A stretch of 64,000 nucleotides of DNA from Janthinobacterium tructae (GTDB lineage Bacteria; Pseudomonadota; Gammaproteobacteria; Burkholderiales; Burkholderiaceae_D). The stretch is from assembly GCF_006517255.1 (NCBI RefSeq), contig NZ_CP041185.1, forward strand, positions 5,890,001 to 5,954,000. Reading direction: 5' to 3'. Each line of letters begins with the position of its first letter. The first letter of the stretch is position 1. The translations under genes were made by a program, and so were the position numbers. Shown here in pieces: positions 1 to 10,357 of the stretch. Under the pieces are notes generated by a model. That model was given only the letters and a program-made list of their open reading frames with translations, searched no databases and was not told where the DNA came from.

Positions 1-1
1 G

Positions 2-115
2 GCGCGGGGCTTGCGCGTGAGCCGTTTGGCCCGCGGCGTACCCGTGGGTGGCGAACTGGAATACGTCGACGCGGGCACGATTGCCCGCGCGATGCTCGAC
101 CGCAGGGCAACCTAA
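2..115 (+). CDS. recR: Recombination protein RecR, C-terminal fragment
   Basis: Only the last 37 codons are in the window; the frame is open from base 2 to the TAA at 113-115. The peptide contains [17 protein letters not shown] and ends in LDRRAT, which is the conserved Toprim C-terminus of RecR. RecR works with RecO and RecF in loading RecA at single-stranded gaps. The next gene starts 3 bases after the stop, so the two are probably co-transcribed. Identification rests on this conserved tail alone, which is highly characteristic. Confidence 0.9.
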   Translation, partial: ARGLRVSRLARGVPVGGELEYVDAGTIARAMLDRRAT

Positions 116-118
116 ATC

Positions 119-1336
119 ATGCAAGAGAAAACGTCGGCTGGTCCTTTGGCGGGTATTAAAGTGCTGGAACTGGGCACCCTGATCGCGGGGCCGTTCTGCG
201 CCCGCATGCTGGCCGAATTCGGCGCCGACGTGATCAAGATCGAGTCGCCCGATGGTGGCGACCCCATCCGTACCTGGCGCGTGCTGAAAGATGGCACCTC
301 GCTGTGGTGGTCGGTGCAGGCGCGCAACAAGAAAAGTCTGACCCTGAACCTGAAGTCGCCCGAGGGCCGCGCCATCGCGCGCCAGCTGGCCCTGGAAGCG
401 GACATCATCATCGAGAATTACCGCCCCGGCGTGCTGGAAAAGTGGGATCTGGGCTACGAACAGCTGAAAAAGGAAAAGCCGTCCCTGATCATGGTGCGCC
501 TGTCCGGCTTTGGCCAGACGGGGCCGATGAAGGATTTGCCCGGCTTTGGCGCGATCGGAGAATCGATGGGCGGCCTGCGCTATGTGTCCGGCTTTGCCGA
601 CCGTCCGCCCGTGCGCGTGGGCGTGTCGATTGGCGACTCGGTGGCGGCCCTGCATGGCGTGATCGGCGCCATGATGGCCTTGCGCCACCGCGACGTGACC
701 GGTGGGGTGGCTTCCGGGGAAGGGCAGATGGTCGACGTGGCCTTGTATGAATCCGTGTTCAACCTGATGGAGTCCCTGGTGCCTGAATACGATCAGGCGG
801 GCGTGGTGCGCGAGCGCACGGGCGGCTCCCTGCCCGGTATCGTGCCCTCGAATACCTACACCACGGGTGATGGCGAAAACATCGTGATTGCCGGCAATGG
901 CGACGCCATCTTCAAGCGGCTGATGCTGGCCATGGGCCGCATCGACATGGCGGGCGACCCGCAGCTGGCGCGCAACGATGGCAGGGTGGCGCGCACGCAG
1001 GAAATCGACGACGCCATCGGCGCCTGGTGCGCCACGCACACGATAGACAGCGCGCTGGCCGTGCTGAAGGCGGCCGATGTGCCGTCTGGCAAAATTTACT
1101 CCGTGCGCGATATGCTGAGCGACCCGCAATTTCTCGCCCGCGACATGTTCGAACAACACCATTTCGCCGACGGCACGCCCGTCAAATTGCCCGCCATCAG
1201 TCCGAAACTGTCCGCCACGCCGGGCAAGACGCAGTGGCTGGGGCCGACCCTGGGCCAGCACAACGATGAAGTGCTGGCGTCGCTCGGCTATGACGCGGCC
1301 GCCATCGCGCGGCTCAAGGCCGATGGGGTGGTGTAG
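119..1336 (+). CDS. Family III CoA-transferase (CaiB/BaiF type)
   Basis: This 405-residue protein has the usual length of family III CoA-transferases. It starts with the typical LAGIKVLELGTLIAGPFCAR segment and carries the family blocks GADVIKIESP, NKKSLTLNLKS and GFGQTGP. The family moves CoA between acyl-CoA and a free carboxylic acid through an aspartyl-CoA thioester. At the position matching Asp169 of formyl-CoA transferase (GQxVxVxxxD) this protein reads VDVALYES, with Glu211 in place of Asp. The start is the ATG 3 bases after recR. The substrate cannot be told from sequence. It is a cytoplasmic enzyme, with no signal peptide. Confidence 0.9.
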   Translation: MQEKTSAGPLAGIKVLELGTLIAGPFCARMLAEFGADVIKIESPDGGDPIRTWRVLKDGTSLWWSVQARNKKSLTLNLKSPEGRAIARQLALEADIIIENYRPGVLEKWDLGYEQLKKEKPSLIMVRLSGFGQTGPMKDLPGFGAIGESMGGLRYVSGFADRPPVRVGVSIGDSVAALHGVIGAMMALRHRDVTGGVASGEGQMVDVALYESVFNLMESLVPEYDQAGVVRERTGGSLPGIVPSNTYTTGDGENIVIAGNGDAIFKRLMLAMGRIDMAGDPQLARNDGRVARTQEIDDAIGAWCATHTIDSALAVLKAADVPSGKIYSVRDMLSDPQFLARDMFEQHHFADGTPVKLPAISPKLSATPGKTQWLGPTLGQHNDEVLASLGYDAAAIARLKADGVV

Positions 1337-1370
1337 GCAGGAGCAGATAGATGAATGTCGGGTAGGTCGG

Positions 1371-1496
1371 GTAGGTCGGATTAGCGGCGTAGCCGCGTAA
1401 TCCGACAACCACCACGCCACGTTACCGACACCACCACCACCACCAGCCAAGCCAACAATGTTGTCGGCTTACGCGCTTCGCGCTAAGCCGACCTAC
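1371..1496. repeat. Pair of inverted REP-like hairpins
   Basis: Two imperfect palindromes face each other in the gap between genes. The first (1371-1406) reads GTAGGTCGGATTAGCG, a short loop, then CGCGTAATCCGAC. The second (1462-1496) reads TGTCGGCTTACGCG, then CGCGCTAAGCCGACCTAC. Both begin or end with the GTAGGTCGG head typical of REP elements mobilised by RAYT (IS200/IS605-like) transposases. Between them lies a CAC-rich tract. The arrangement is BIME-like; it may also end or stabilise transcripts. Confidence 0.65.
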
Positions 1497-1516
1497 GCAA
1501 CTCACTGATACCTGTC

Positions 1517-2650
1517 ATGCATCGAATTTTCCGTACAGCGCTTGTCCTGGCATCCAGCACTATCTTCCTCTCCGCCTGTGCCAGCTTCCCGCACGACGCG
1601 CCGATTGCCGGCCTGCGCCTGATCGGCGAGCAGCGTATCGCCTTGAAACAGGCGTTCGAAGGCACCACGGTGGGCGGCTTGTCCGGCATCGACTACGATG
1701 CCGCCAACAAGAGCTGGGTGATGGAAAGCGATGACCGCTCGGAAATCAATCCGGCCCGCTTCTACCGCGCCACGCTCAGCTACGACAGTCATGCATTTAC
1801 GGGCGTGACATTAAACAGCGTGCATTTCTTCACGCAGCCCGACGGCAGCCGCTACCCGAACCTGGCACATGCCAAGCTCGATAGTGGCGAGCAGGTGCCC
1901 GACATCGAAACCATCCGCGTCGATCCGCAGGACGGCAGCCTGTGGTACGGCAGCGAAGGCAACCGCAAGGTGGGTTTGCACCCGTTCGTGCGCCACGCCG
2001 ATAGCGGCGGCCACTACCTGGCCACTTTGCCCACGCCGGCCATGTTCAAGGTCTCGCAGGAAGAAATTGGCTCGCGCAACAACATGAGCTTCGAGGCACT
2101 GTCGTTTTCCTCGGATGGCAAGAGCCTGTGGCTGGGCATGGAAGCGGCGCTGTACCAGGATGGCCCGCTGGCCACGCCCGACAACGGCTCCGTGGTGCGC
2201 ATCACGCGCCTGGACCGCGCCGGCACCGTGCTGGGCCAGTACGCGTATCCGATTGAAGCCGTGGCCTCGCGGCCCGCGCCGGGGCGCGAGGCGGACAATG
2301 GCGTGTCGGAAATCCTTGCCGTCAACGATCACCAGGTGCTGGTGGTGGAGCGGGCCGGCGTTGAGCACGCGGACGGCTTGTATTCGAACCATGTGCGCAT
2401 CTACGCGATGGACACCGATGGCGCCAGCGACATCCAGGCCATGCCGGCGCTGGCGGGCGCGAAGTACGTGCCGGCGCGCAAGCGATTGCTGCTGGACCTG
2501 GAAAAGATCGGCCTGCCCAAGGTAGACAATATCGAAGGCATCAGCTGGGGCCCGCGCCTGGAAAACGGCCGCCGCAGCCTGGTGATGATTTCCGACGATA
2601 ATTTCAACGCCCAGCAAGTCACGCAAATCCTTGCCTTCGAAGTGCTCTAG
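1517..2650 (+). CDS. Esterase-like/phytase-like lipoprotein
   Basis: A protein of 377 residues with an N-terminal lipoprotein signal: positive MHR, a hydrophobic stretch and the lipobox LSAC (Cys at about residue 21), so it is probably anchored in the outer membrane or periplasm. The body ([43 protein letters not shown]) matches the esterase-like activity of phytase family, a beta-propeller fold. Substrate specificity is not visible. Its 3' end overlaps the convergent GGDEF-EAL gene by 32 bases. The start is the only ATG placed directly before the signal peptide. Confidence 0.8.
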   Translation: MHRIFRTALVLASSTIFLSACASFPHDAPIAGLRLIGEQRIALKQAFEGTTVGGLSGIDYDAANKSWVMESDDRSEINPARFYRATLSYDSHAFTGVTLNSVHFFTQPDGSRYPNLAHAKLDSGEQVPDIETIRVDPQDGSLWYGSEGNRKVGLHPFVRHADSGGHYLATLPTPAMFKVSQEEIGSRNNMSFEALSFSSDGKSLWLGMEAALYQDGPLATPDNGSVVRITRLDRAGTVLGQYAYPIEAVASRPAPGREADNGVSEILAVNDHQVLVVERAGVEHADGLYSNHVRIYAMDTDGASDIQAMPALAGAKYVPARKRLLLDLEKIGLPKVDNIEGISWGPRLENGRRSLVMISDDNFNAQQVTQILAFEVL

Positions 2651-4778
2651 TTTCCAGGCTGGCCAGCTTGCCCGCCTGCATGGCCAGCATGGCCGTGATC
2701 GTGTCGTGCGGCGACGGGTGGCCCAGGAAATAGCCTTGCGCCATGTCGCAGCCGTATTCTTCCAGCATCAGCAACTGCTCGTCCGTCTCCACGCCCTCGG
2801 CCACCACCACCATTTTCAAGCCATGTGCCATGGCGATGATGGCACGCGTGATGGCCGCGTTTTCCGTATCCTGCGGCAAGCCGGCGATAAAGCTCTTGTC
2901 GATCTTCAAGGCCCGCACGTCGAAGCGCTTCAGATAATTCATTGAAGAATATCCTGTGCCGAAGTCGTCGATCGACAGGTACACGCCGATGCCGCGCAAT
3001 TGTTCCAGCGTCACCATGGTGGCGCGCGCATCGTCCATCAGGGTGCCTTCCGTCAATTCCAGTTCCAGCAGGCGCGCATCGAGGCCCGTGTCGGCCAGTG
3101 CCGAGAGCACGATCTGCATCAGGTTTTCATCCTTGAATTGCTTGGCCGACAGGTTCACGGCCATGCGGATGGCGCGCCCGCTGTCGCTTTGCCAGGCCTT
3201 GGCCTGGTTGCACGCCGTGCGCAGCACCCATTCGCCGATGGGCACGATCAGCCCCGTCTCTTCGGCCAGCGGGATGAATTCCGTGGGCGAAATGATGCCC
3301 CGCTCGGGATGGCGCCAGCGCACCAGCGCTTCCACGCCGACGATCTGCGTGCTGGGCACGTCGATCTGCGGCTGGTACAGCAGGTACAGCTCGTTGTTCT
3401 GCAAGGCTTTGCGCAAGCCCACTTCCATCTTGACGTGGCTCATGATTTCCATCGTCAGCGATGAGCTGTACAGCTTGGCGTTGTTCTTGCCGCAGTTCTT
3501 CGCGTGGTACATGGCCGTGTCCGCATATTTCAATAGAGAATTGCAATCCTCGCCATCTTCCGGATACAGCGAAATGCCGATGCTGGCCGTGACGAAAATC
3601 TCGTGCCCCTCGATCATGAACGGGCGTCGCATGGCTTCCTTGACCCGGTGCGCCACGTTCAGCGCGTCTTCCACCCGCTCCAGGTCGGGTATCAAAATCG
3701 TGAATTCGTCGCCGCCCAGGCGCGCCAGGTTGCTGCCGCCGAAGCTGGCCTCAAACTCGTGTTCGGCGCGCAGTACCAGGTCGCTGGGGCGGATGGTTTC
3801 GCGCAGGCGCTCGGACACCACCTTGAGCAGATGGTCGCCCACGTCGTGGCCCAGGGTGTCGTTGATGCGCTTGAAGGCATCGAGGTCCATGAACAGCACG
3901 GCGAATTTCTTGTCGTGTTCTTTCGAGCGCAGCAGTTCGCGTTCCAGGGTTTCCAGGAAGGCTTGGCGGTTGGGGATGCCCGTCAGGCTGTCGCAATAGG
4001 CGAGGCGGCGGATCTGCTCTTCCGTGCGCTTGCGCTCGCTGATGTCGCGTACCAGGCCCAGCACCTCGTCGGACCCTGTCGCCACCAGGCGCGCCTCGAA
4101 ATGGCGCGTGCTGTCTTCGTGCGTGAGCGTGTAGTCGACCGAGCCGATATGCTGCGTGGCCAGCACGGCGTGGGCCTGCTCCAGCAGGCGCGCGGCGATT
4201 TCGGGCGGCAGCACAGCGCCGATATGGCTGCCCACGCAGTCGCTGAGGGAAAAGCCGGCGCTGGCGTCGTGCCCCTGTTCATAGTCGAGATAAAAGCCTT
4301 CGCGATTCAGACGAAAGAAGGTGTCGGGGATGGCGGCCAGCACGGCACGGTTGTGCGCGTCGGCGATGCGCAGGCGGGCGATGGCGTCGCTGGCGCGCAG
4401 CACGTACAGCACGCGGTGGCCGAGGATGGGCCAGTTGATGGGCTTGGAAATGAAGTCGGTGGCGCCCACCTCGTAGGCGTGCGTGACCGCTTCCAGCTCG
4501 TCGCCGCCCGTGACCATGATGATGGGCACGGTGCCGCCCACTTCCTGGCGGCGGATTTCGCGGCACACGGCAAAGCCGTCCAGGGCCGGCATGTCGACGT
4601 CGAGCATGACCAGATCCGGCCCGCTGTGCTTGTAGCTGGCCAGCGCCTGCACGCCGTCTTCGGCCTCGATCACGTCCAGGCCTACCTGGGTGAGCATTTG
4701 CCGCATCAGCAAGCGCATCACGGGATCGTCGTCGGCGACCAGCACCAGGCCGCGTGGGGGAGGGAGGGGCGCTGTCAT
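2619..4778 (-). CDS. Response regulator with PAS, GGDEF and EAL domains
   Basis: This 719-residue protein has a receiver domain at residues 10-125 (acidic pocket ADDDP, phospho-acceptor Asp60, Lys in FISKP), a PAS-like segment at 140-250, a GGDEF domain with intact GGDEF at 355-359 and an EAL domain with intact EAL at 483-485, followed by DDFGTGYSS and EGVET. It could therefore make and degrade cyclic di-GMP, with phosphorylation of Asp60 setting the balance. It starts one base after the stop of the hybrid kinase, with AAGGAA as ribosome site, so it is probably the output of that kinase. It is cytoplasmic, with no membrane segment. Confidence 0.92.
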   Translation of the reverse strand: MTAPLPPPRGLVLVADDDPVMRLLMRQMLTQVGLDVIEAEDGVQALASYKHSGPDLVMLDVDMPALDGFAVCREIRRQEVGGTVPIIMVTGGDELEAVTHAYEVGATDFISKPINWPILGHRVLYVLRASDAIARLRIADAHNRAVLAAIPDTFFRLNREGFYLDYEQGHDASAGFSLSDCVGSHIGAVLPPEIAARLLEQAHAVLATQHIGSVDYTLTHEDSTRHFEARLVATGSDEVLGLVRDISERKRTEEQIRRLAYCDSLTGIPNRQAFLETLERELLRSKEHDKKFAVLFMDLDAFKRINDTLGHDVGDHLLKVVSERLRETIRPSDLVLRAEHEFEASFGGSNLARLGGDEFTILIPDLERVEDALNVAHRVKEAMRRPFMIEGHEIFVTASIGISLYPEDGEDCNSLLKYADTAMYHAKNCGKNNAKLYSSSLTMEIMSHVKMEVGLRKALQNNELYLLYQPQIDVPSTQIVGVEALVRWRHPERGIISPTEFIPLAEETGLIVPIGEWVLRTACNQAKAWQSDSGRAIRMAVNLSAKQFKDENLMQIVLSALADTGLDARLLELELTEGTLMDDARATMVTLEQLRGIGVYLSIDDFGTGYSSMNYLKRFDVRALKIDKSFIAGLPQDTENAAITRAIIAMAHGLKMVVVAEGVETDEQLLMLEEYGCDMAQGYFLGHPSPHDTITAMLAMQAGKLASLETRALRRQGFA

Positions 4779-4779
4779 G

Positions 4780-7659
4780 TCAGTGTTCCTTCACGAGGAT
4801 GGCGCTCAGCGATTCGCGTACGGCCAGGAAGGCTTGCTGCATCTGCTGCAGCAGGGGAGCCGCGCCCTCGGTACTGCCGGCGCGGCCCAGTTTTTCCATC
4901 TCCTTGCACAGCTGCGCCAGGCCATCGGCGCCCACGTTGGCGCTGCCCGACTTGAGGCTGTGCGCCACCTTGCGCAGCGCTTGCGCATCCGCGCCGGCAA
5001 TCGCTGCGCGCATGGCGCTCAACTGGCGCGGCGTCTCGCTGGTAAAAGCCAGGATGACCCGTTCCAGCAGCGCATCGCCATCGGTGCGCGACAGGGCGCG
5101 GATGTTTTCCAGCGCCTGCCGGTTCACCGGCTGGCCCGCTGACGGGGCGGCCGATGGCGGCGTTACCTCGGGCGGCGGTTCGGGCGGCACTTCCACAGGC
5201 GCTGGCGGTGTTTGCGCCGGCGGCGCCACGCTGTGGTGCACGGTGGCCGCGCGCGGCAGGGCGATCCAGCGCGCAATCGTGTGGCCCAGGTCCTGCTGCG
5301 TAAAAGGTTTACTCAGGTAATCGTCCATGCCGGCCGCCAGGCACGCTTCGCGGTCACCCTGCAGCGCATTGGCCGTGATGGCGACGATGGGCAGCACGCG
5401 CGCGTGGCCGCACTGCTGTTCATGGCGGCGGATTTCCGCCGTGGCGGCAAAGCCGTCCATCACGGGCATCTGGCAATCCATCAATATCAGATCGAAATCC
5501 TCGGCCTGCGCCGCCTGCAAGGCTTCTTCGCCGTTGTGCGCGCACACCACGTCCAGGCCCAGGCTGTCGAGCATGGCCAGCGCCACTTCCACGTTGACTG
5601 GATTGTCCTCGGCCAGCAGCACGCGGCGGCGCTGGCGCCGGCCCACCTGACGCGCCGCGTGCGGCGGATGGATGCGCATGCCCTCGCTGGCGCGCGGCGG
5701 CGTGACGATGCAGTCGAACAGGTCGCATTCGCGGGCCGGCTTGATCAGCTGGAAGGCCACGCCCGCCTCGCGCCGCTGCACGGGATCGGCCGCCGCCTGT
5801 TCCGTGCTCAGCAGCAGTAATTTGAGGTCGGCCAGCAACGGGTCGCTCTTGATGGTGGCGGCCAGGGCCAGGCCGCTGGTGCGCGGCAATTCCATGTCGA
5901 GCAGGGCCACGGCATACGGCGTGCCTGCCTGTGCGGCCGCGCGCAGCTTGCCCAGGCAGTCGCTGGCCGTGCCGGCGCTGTCGCAGCCGATGTGCCAGCT
6001 GGCCAGCTGCCGCTCCAGCACGGCGCGCGTGGCGGGGGTGTGGTCGACGATCAAGGCGCGTAACCCTCGTGTGGTTTTCAGGTTGAAGGACGGGTCATCG
6101 TTGTCGACCCGCCGCTTATCGAAATTTACTTCGAACCAGAAGATCGATCCTTGCGTTAAAGCATTATCGACGCCGATAGTGCCGCCCATCAGCTCCACCA
6201 GCTGTTTCGAGATCGTCAAGCCCAGGCCCGTGCCGCCGTGCTTGCGCGTGGTCGAACCATCGGCCTGCGAGAACGATTCGAAGATGCGCGTCTGCGCCTC
6301 GCTCGACACGCCGATGCCCGTGTCGTGCACCTCGAAGCGCAAGCCCACGCTGGGCGCATCTTCGCTGCACACGGTCACTTTCACGGTGACCTTGCCCGTT
6401 TCCGTGAACTTGATGGCATTGCCCAGCAGATTGACGATGATCTGGCGCAAACGGTTCGGGTCGCCGCAGATGGCGATGGGAATGTCAAACGCGATATCGA
6501 ATTCCAGGCTGATGTTTTTTGCTTGCGCCTGCGGCGCGAACACGTGTTCTATGTCGTCGAGCAATTCGCGGAAATTGAAGCGGATGTATTCCACGCTCAG
6601 CTTGCCCGCCTCGATCTTGGAAAAGTCGAGGATGTCGTTGATGATCACCAGCAAATTCTGCCCCGAGCGCTGCACCATGCTCGTGTAGTGGCGCTGCTGC
6701 GGGCTCAAAGGGCTGGCCAGCAGCAGTTCCGTCATGCCCAGCACGCCATTCATCGGTGTGCGGATTTCATGGCTCATGGTGGCGAGAAACGCGCTCTTCG
6801 CCTGGCTGGCCGCCTCGGCCGCATCCTTGGCCTTTTCCAGCTGCGCCGTGCGCACGCCCACCTGGCGCTCGAGCTGGTCGCGGTAATTGGCCAGGGTACT
6901 GTCGCGGCTGTCGATCTGCGCCAGCATGTCGTTGAAGCTGTCGATCAGCACGCCCAGCTCGTCGCTGCGCTGGTGCGCGATGCGGTGGCTGTAGGTCTGG
7001 CTGCTCGACACTTTTTGCGCTGTATCAATCAGCTTGGTGATCGGCTCGGCAATCACGCTCTTGAAGCGCCGCGCCAGGAACACGGCGATCAGGAAGGACA
7101 GCACGGTAGCGCCGCCGATGGCGCCCACGTGGCGGCCGATGTCGCGCCACATGTGGTTCAGGTCTGCCTCGATCAGCACGGCGCCAATGATCTGTTGCCC
7201 CTCGCCGGGCCGGTAGACGGGACGGTACAGGCGCATGGCGGGCGCCAGGGTCGTGCCCGCACCTTGCGTGACGGGCTGCACGGCCATGTCGGCCAGCAGG
7301 GCCGGGTCCATGTCTTCCGGCGCTGCCAGGCTGTCCGCATGCTGCGGCGCGCGGTACAGGGCGAACAGGCGCCCGCCCCGGTCGAACAGGGCCGCCTGGG
7401 CCACCTCGTCGCGCGCGGCCAGCGCGGCCAGCACCTGCTCCGCCTGCGGCTGTGCCGATTTGCCCACCAGCAAGGGCACCGCGCCGGCCGCACCGATCAC
7501 GCCCGCCAGCGACAACAGTTGCTTGCCTTCATCGTTCTTGTGGTTGAGCACGGACGTCAGTGCAAACGCCACGAACACCAGCAGCAGCGCGCAGCCTGAC
7601 GACAGTACCGAGATCATGGTCAGCTTCTGGCTGATGCTGGAGCGTTGGAAATTGAACAT
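4780..7659 (-). CDS. Hybrid sensor histidine kinase (HAMP-HisKA-HATPase-REC-REC-Hpt)
   Basis: A 959-residue inner-membrane kinase of BarA-like layout. Membrane segments lie at about 17-37 and 178-198, enclosing a periplasmic sensor of about 140 residues. A HAMP domain follows, then HisKA with His297 in TMSHEIRTP, and an ATPase domain ([17 protein letters not shown]). The first receiver is probably degenerate at its acidic pocket (LIVDHTP). The second is canonical ([19 protein letters not shown]). A C-terminal Hpt domain has its His in [13 protein letters not shown] proline-rich linker precedes the Hpt. The downstream REC-GGDEF-EAL gene starts one base after this stop, a likely phosphorelay partner. 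The ligand is unknown. Confidence 0.93.
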   Translation of the reverse strand: MFNFQRSSISQKLTMISVLSSGCALLLVFVAFALTSVLNHKNDEGKQLLSLAGVIGAAGAVPLLVGKSAQPQAEQVLAALAARDEVAQAALFDRGGRLFALYRAPQHADSLAAPEDMDPALLADMAVQPVTQGAGTTLAPAMRLYRPVYRPGEGQQIIGAVLIEADLNHMWRDIGRHVGAIGGATVLSFLIAVFLARRFKSVIAEPITKLIDTAQKVSSSQTYSHRIAHQRSDELGVLIDSFNDMLAQIDSRDSTLANYRDQLERQVGVRTAQLEKAKDAAEAASQAKSAFLATMSHEIRTPMNGVLGMTELLLASPLSPQQRHYTSMVQRSGQNLLVIINDILDFSKIEAGKLSVEYIRFNFRELLDDIEHVFAPQAQAKNISLEFDIAFDIPIAICGDPNRLRQIIVNLLGNAIKFTETGKVTVKVTVCSEDAPSVGLRFEVHDTGIGVSSEAQTRIFESFSQADGSTTRKHGGTGLGLTISKQLVELMGGTIGVDNALTQGSIFWFEVNFDKRRVDNDDPSFNLKTTRGLRALIVDHTPATRAVLERQLASWHIGCDSAGTASDCLGKLRAAAQAGTPYAVALLDMELPRTSGLALAATIKSDPLLADLKLLLLSTEQAAADPVQRREAGVAFQLIKPARECDLFDCIVTPPRASEGMRIHPPHAARQVGRRQRRRVLLAEDNPVNVEVALAMLDSLGLDVVCAHNGEEALQAAQAEDFDLILMDCQMPVMDGFAATAEIRRHEQQCGHARVLPIVAITANALQGDREACLAAGMDDYLSKPFTQQDLGHTIARWIALPRAATVHHSVAPPAQTPPAPVEVPPEPPPEVTPPSAAPSAGQPVNRQALENIRALSRTDGDALLERVILAFTSETPRQLSAMRAAIAGADAQALRKVAHSLKSGSANVGADGLAQLCKEMEKLGRAGSTEGAAPLLQQMQQAFLAVRESLSAILVKEH

Positions 7660-7797
7660 GGTGGCGGCGCTTCTCCTGGCTATCCCTTGACTGTTTTTTA
7701 ATTCCTATTGGAAAAATATAGACGTGAAGACACACCCAGATATTGATGTGGGTCTAAGGGAGGAGAGGGGAGGGGAACTTATACGAGATGAAACAAA

Positions 7798-7826
7798 TAG
7801 GGCGGTCCCGCAGAACCGCCCTCAAA
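7798..7826 (-). terminator. Rho-independent terminator of cstA-yjiX
   Basis: On the minus strand the sequence AGGGCGGT, loop, ACCGCCCT is followed by a short T-rich run. It lies about 30 bases past the stop of yjiX, at the right place to end the cstA operon. Confidence 0.75.
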
Positions 7827-7851
7827 TTATTGCTGAGCAACAACACAGGAC

Positions 7852-8055
7852 TTAACAACACCCTCCGCGTTTTCCTGCGCCGCCATAGCGCGCTTCCTGC
7901 CGTTCGCGGAAGAACTCTTCATACGTCATCATCGGCTCGCCGGGATGGGTCACTTCCCGGTGCGCCACATAGGTGTCGTACTCGGGCAAGCCGCACATGA
8001 GCCGCATGCTTTGCCCCAGATACCGTCCAGCCTTGATGATTTCATCGATCATCAT
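7852..8055 (-). CDS. yjiX: YbdD/YjiX family small protein
   Basis: A 67-residue protein with the family pattern GRYLGQSMRLMCGLPEYDTY followed by HPGEPMMTYEEFFRERQ and a Cys-rich end (GGCC). This family (formerly DUF466) is almost always encoded directly after CstA/BtsT transporters and may assist them; its biochemical role is not known. The ATG overlaps the cstA stop in an ATGA, so the two are translationally coupled. A hairpin terminator follows. A second in-frame ATG one codon later is an alternative start. Confidence 0.9.
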   Translation of the reverse strand: MMIDEIIKAGRYLGQSMRLMCGLPEYDTYVAHREVTHPGEPMMTYEEFFRERQEARYGGAGKRGGCC

Positions 8056-10112
8056 TGCACCGTGGGCATGGCCTGGAACGGCGTTTCCTTGGTGCTCGGC
8101 TGGCTGTCGGCGCGCGCCTTCATGATGGTGCGGATACCGAAGAACAGCACGCTGATCACGACGATGACGAAGAAGGCGGCCAGGCCGGCGTCCAGGTAAT
8201 CGTTGAAGATGATCTGCTGCATCTGTGCCACCGACTTGGCTGGCGCCAGCAAGGTGCCTTCATCGAGCGCCGCCGAGTATTTCTTCGCATGCGCCAGGAA
8301 ACCGACGCGCGGATTGGCGTCGAAGATCTTTTGCCAGCCCGCCGTCAGGGTGCACAGCAGCAGCCAGATGGTCGGCGTGATGGTGACCCACGCATAGCGG
8401 CCTTTTTTCATCTTGAACAGCACGCAGGTGCCGAGGATCAGCGCGATGGCTGCCAGCATCTGGTTGGCGATGCCGAACAGCGGCCACAGGGTGTTGATGC
8501 CGCCCAATGGATCGACCACGCCCTGGTACAGGAAGTAGCCCCAGGCCGCCACGCACAGGCCCGTGGCCAGCAGGTTGGCGATGACGTTTTCCGTCTGTTT
8601 CAGCGCTGGCACGAAGCTGCCCAGCAAGTCTTGCAGCATGAAGCGGCCCGCACGCGTGCCCGCATCGACGGCCGTCAGGATGAACAGCGCCTCGAACAGG
8701 ATAGCGAAGTGATACCAGAAGGCCATCATGGCCTTGCCGCCGATGGCGCCCGAGAGAATCTGCGCCATGCCGACCGCCAGGGTCGGTGCGCCGCCCGCGC
8801 GCGAGATGATGCTGTGCTCGCCAACATCCTTGGCCGTTTGCGTCAGCATTTCCGGCGTCACATAGAAGCCCCATTGCGAGATCGCCTGTGCGGCGGACTC
8901 GGCTGTCGTGCCGATCAGGGCGGCCGGGCTGTTCATGGCGAAATAGATGCCCGGCTCGATGGTCGAGGCGGCCACCAGGGCCATGATGGCAACAAACGAT
9001 TCCATCAGCATGGCGCCATAGCCGATGAAGCGGGCGTGGCTTTCGTTTTCAATCATCTTCGGCGTGGTGCCCGAGGAAATCAGCGCGTGGAAGCCGGAGA
9101 CGGCGCCGCAGGCAATCGTGATGAACAGGAAGGGAAACAGATTGCCCGACCAGACCGGGCCGGAGCCGTCGATGAACTTGGTCATGGCCGGCATTTTCAG
9201 GTAAGGCGCGACGACGATGATGCCGATGGCTAGGCCCAGGATGGTGCCGATTTTCAGGAAAGTCGACAGGTAGTCGCGCGGTGCCAGCAGCAGCCACACG
9301 GGCAGGACGGAAGCGATGAAGCCGTAGCCGATCAGCATCCACGTCAGTTCCGTGCCGGTAAACGTGAACATCGGGCCCAGTACGGCCGATTCCTGCACAT
9401 ACTGGCCGCCGATGATGGCCAGCATCAGCAGCACAAAACCGATGATGGAAATTTCGCCGATGCGGCCCACGCGGATGAAGCGCGAGTACACGCCCATGAA
9501 CAGGGCGATGGGAATCGTCGCCATCACGGTGAAGCTGCCCCATGGCGAACCGGTCAGCGCCTTGACGACGATCAATGCCAGTACGGCCAGGATGATGACC
9601 ATGATCATGAAGCAGCCGAGCAGGGCGATCATGCCGGGAATTTCGCCCAGTTCAGCCTTGATCAGGTCGCCCAAGGAGCGGCCGTCGCGGCGCATGGAAA
9701 TGAACAGCACGATGAAATCCTGCACGGCGCCGGCAAACACGACGCCCGCCAAGATCCACAGCATGCCGGGCAAATAGCCCATCTGCGCGGCCAGCACGGG
9801 GCCGACCAGGGGGCCGGCGCCGGCAATCGCGGCGAAATGGTGGCCGAACAGCACATATTTGTTGGTCGGCACGTGGTCGAGGCCATCGTTGTGCTTGAAG
9901 GCCGGCGTCATGCGGCGTGCGTCCAGGCCCAGCACCTTGTCGGCGATGAACAGGCTGTAGAAACGGTAGGCGATCAGGTAGACGCAGACGGCGGCGATGA
10001 CGATCCAGATTGCGCTGATCGGTTCGCCACGTTGCAGGGCGACGACGCCCAGGGATCCGGCGCCGGCAAGCGCAAGCGCTGCCCAGCCGAGCTGTTTGAA
10101 AATGCGGTTCAT
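8052..10112 (-). CDS. cstA: Carbon starvation protein CstA family transporter
   Basis: A 686-residue polytopic inner-membrane protein with many hydrophobic segments and the CstA signatures NKYVLFGHHFAAIAGAGP near residue 85 and SSGTTPKMIENESHARFIGYG. Family members BtsT and CstA of E. coli import pyruvate; CstA is also linked to peptide uptake in starvation. The start has a strong GGAGGAA ribosome site. yjiX overlaps its end. The gene is divergent from a Cache-domain kinase and NarL-type regulator, which suggests control by an external small carboxylate, in the manner of BtsSR; that link is inference. Confidence 0.95.
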   Translation of the reverse strand: MNRIFKQLGWAALALAGAGSLGVVALQRGEPISAIWIVIAAVCVYLIAYRFYSLFIADKVLGLDARRMTPAFKHNDGLDHVPTNKYVLFGHHFAAIAGAGPLVGPVLAAQMGYLPGMLWILAGVVFAGAVQDFIVLFISMRRDGRSLGDLIKAELGEIPGMIALLGCFMIMVIILAVLALIVVKALTGSPWGSFTVMATIPIALFMGVYSRFIRVGRIGEISIIGFVLLMLAIIGGQYVQESAVLGPMFTFTGTELTWMLIGYGFIASVLPVWLLLAPRDYLSTFLKIGTILGLAIGIIVVAPYLKMPAMTKFIDGSGPVWSGNLFPFLFITIACGAVSGFHALISSGTTPKMIENESHARFIGYGAMLMESFVAIMALVAASTIEPGIYFAMNSPAALIGTTAESAAQAISQWGFYVTPEMLTQTAKDVGEHSIISRAGGAPTLAVGMAQILSGAIGGKAMMAFWYHFAILFEALFILTAVDAGTRAGRFMLQDLLGSFVPALKQTENVIANLLATGLCVAAWGYFLYQGVVDPLGGINTLWPLFGIANQMLAAIALILGTCVLFKMKKGRYAWVTITPTIWLLLCTLTAGWQKIFDANPRVGFLAHAKKYSAALDEGTLLAPAKSVAQMQQIIFNDYLDAGLAAFFVIVVISVLFFGIRTIMKARADSQPSTKETPFQAMPTVQ

Positions 10113-10210
10113 GCTTCCTCCAGAGATTGACGGGCGCTGTGCCGTGCGATGATGTGTGCTGCGGGTCCTGGTCGTCGCCAGTTTGATGTGACTTTTGGTG
10201 TATTTGCAGC

Positions 10211-10239
10211 TTATGGCAAGTATTCAGGAATCGTATAAT
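10211..10239 (+). promoter_or_regulatory. Candidate sigma-70 promoter upstream of the Cache kinase gene
   Basis: A perfect TATAAT (10234-10239) lies 17 bases after TTATGG, a weak -35. It would start transcription about 110 bases before the kinase ATG. The rest of the 245-base gap between cstA and the kinase shows no further recognisable site. Confidence 0.35.
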
Positions 10240-10357
10240 TGCCGCAAGCGCACGACTACGCAGTAACGCTCAGTATTACTACGCAGACCGATTGCCGTGC
10301 CGCGACGTAAAATCACGCATTCCCACCAGCATCGACACCGCCGGAGCGCGCCAGGCC

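Noticed and set aside
3603-4955. Open frame of 450 codons on the plus strand
   Set aside because: Antisense to the REC-GGDEF-EAL gene; composition and lack of motifs show a shadow frame.
6238-7599. Open frame of 453 codons on the plus strand
   Set aside because: Antisense to the hybrid kinase, whose full domain set is on the minus strand.
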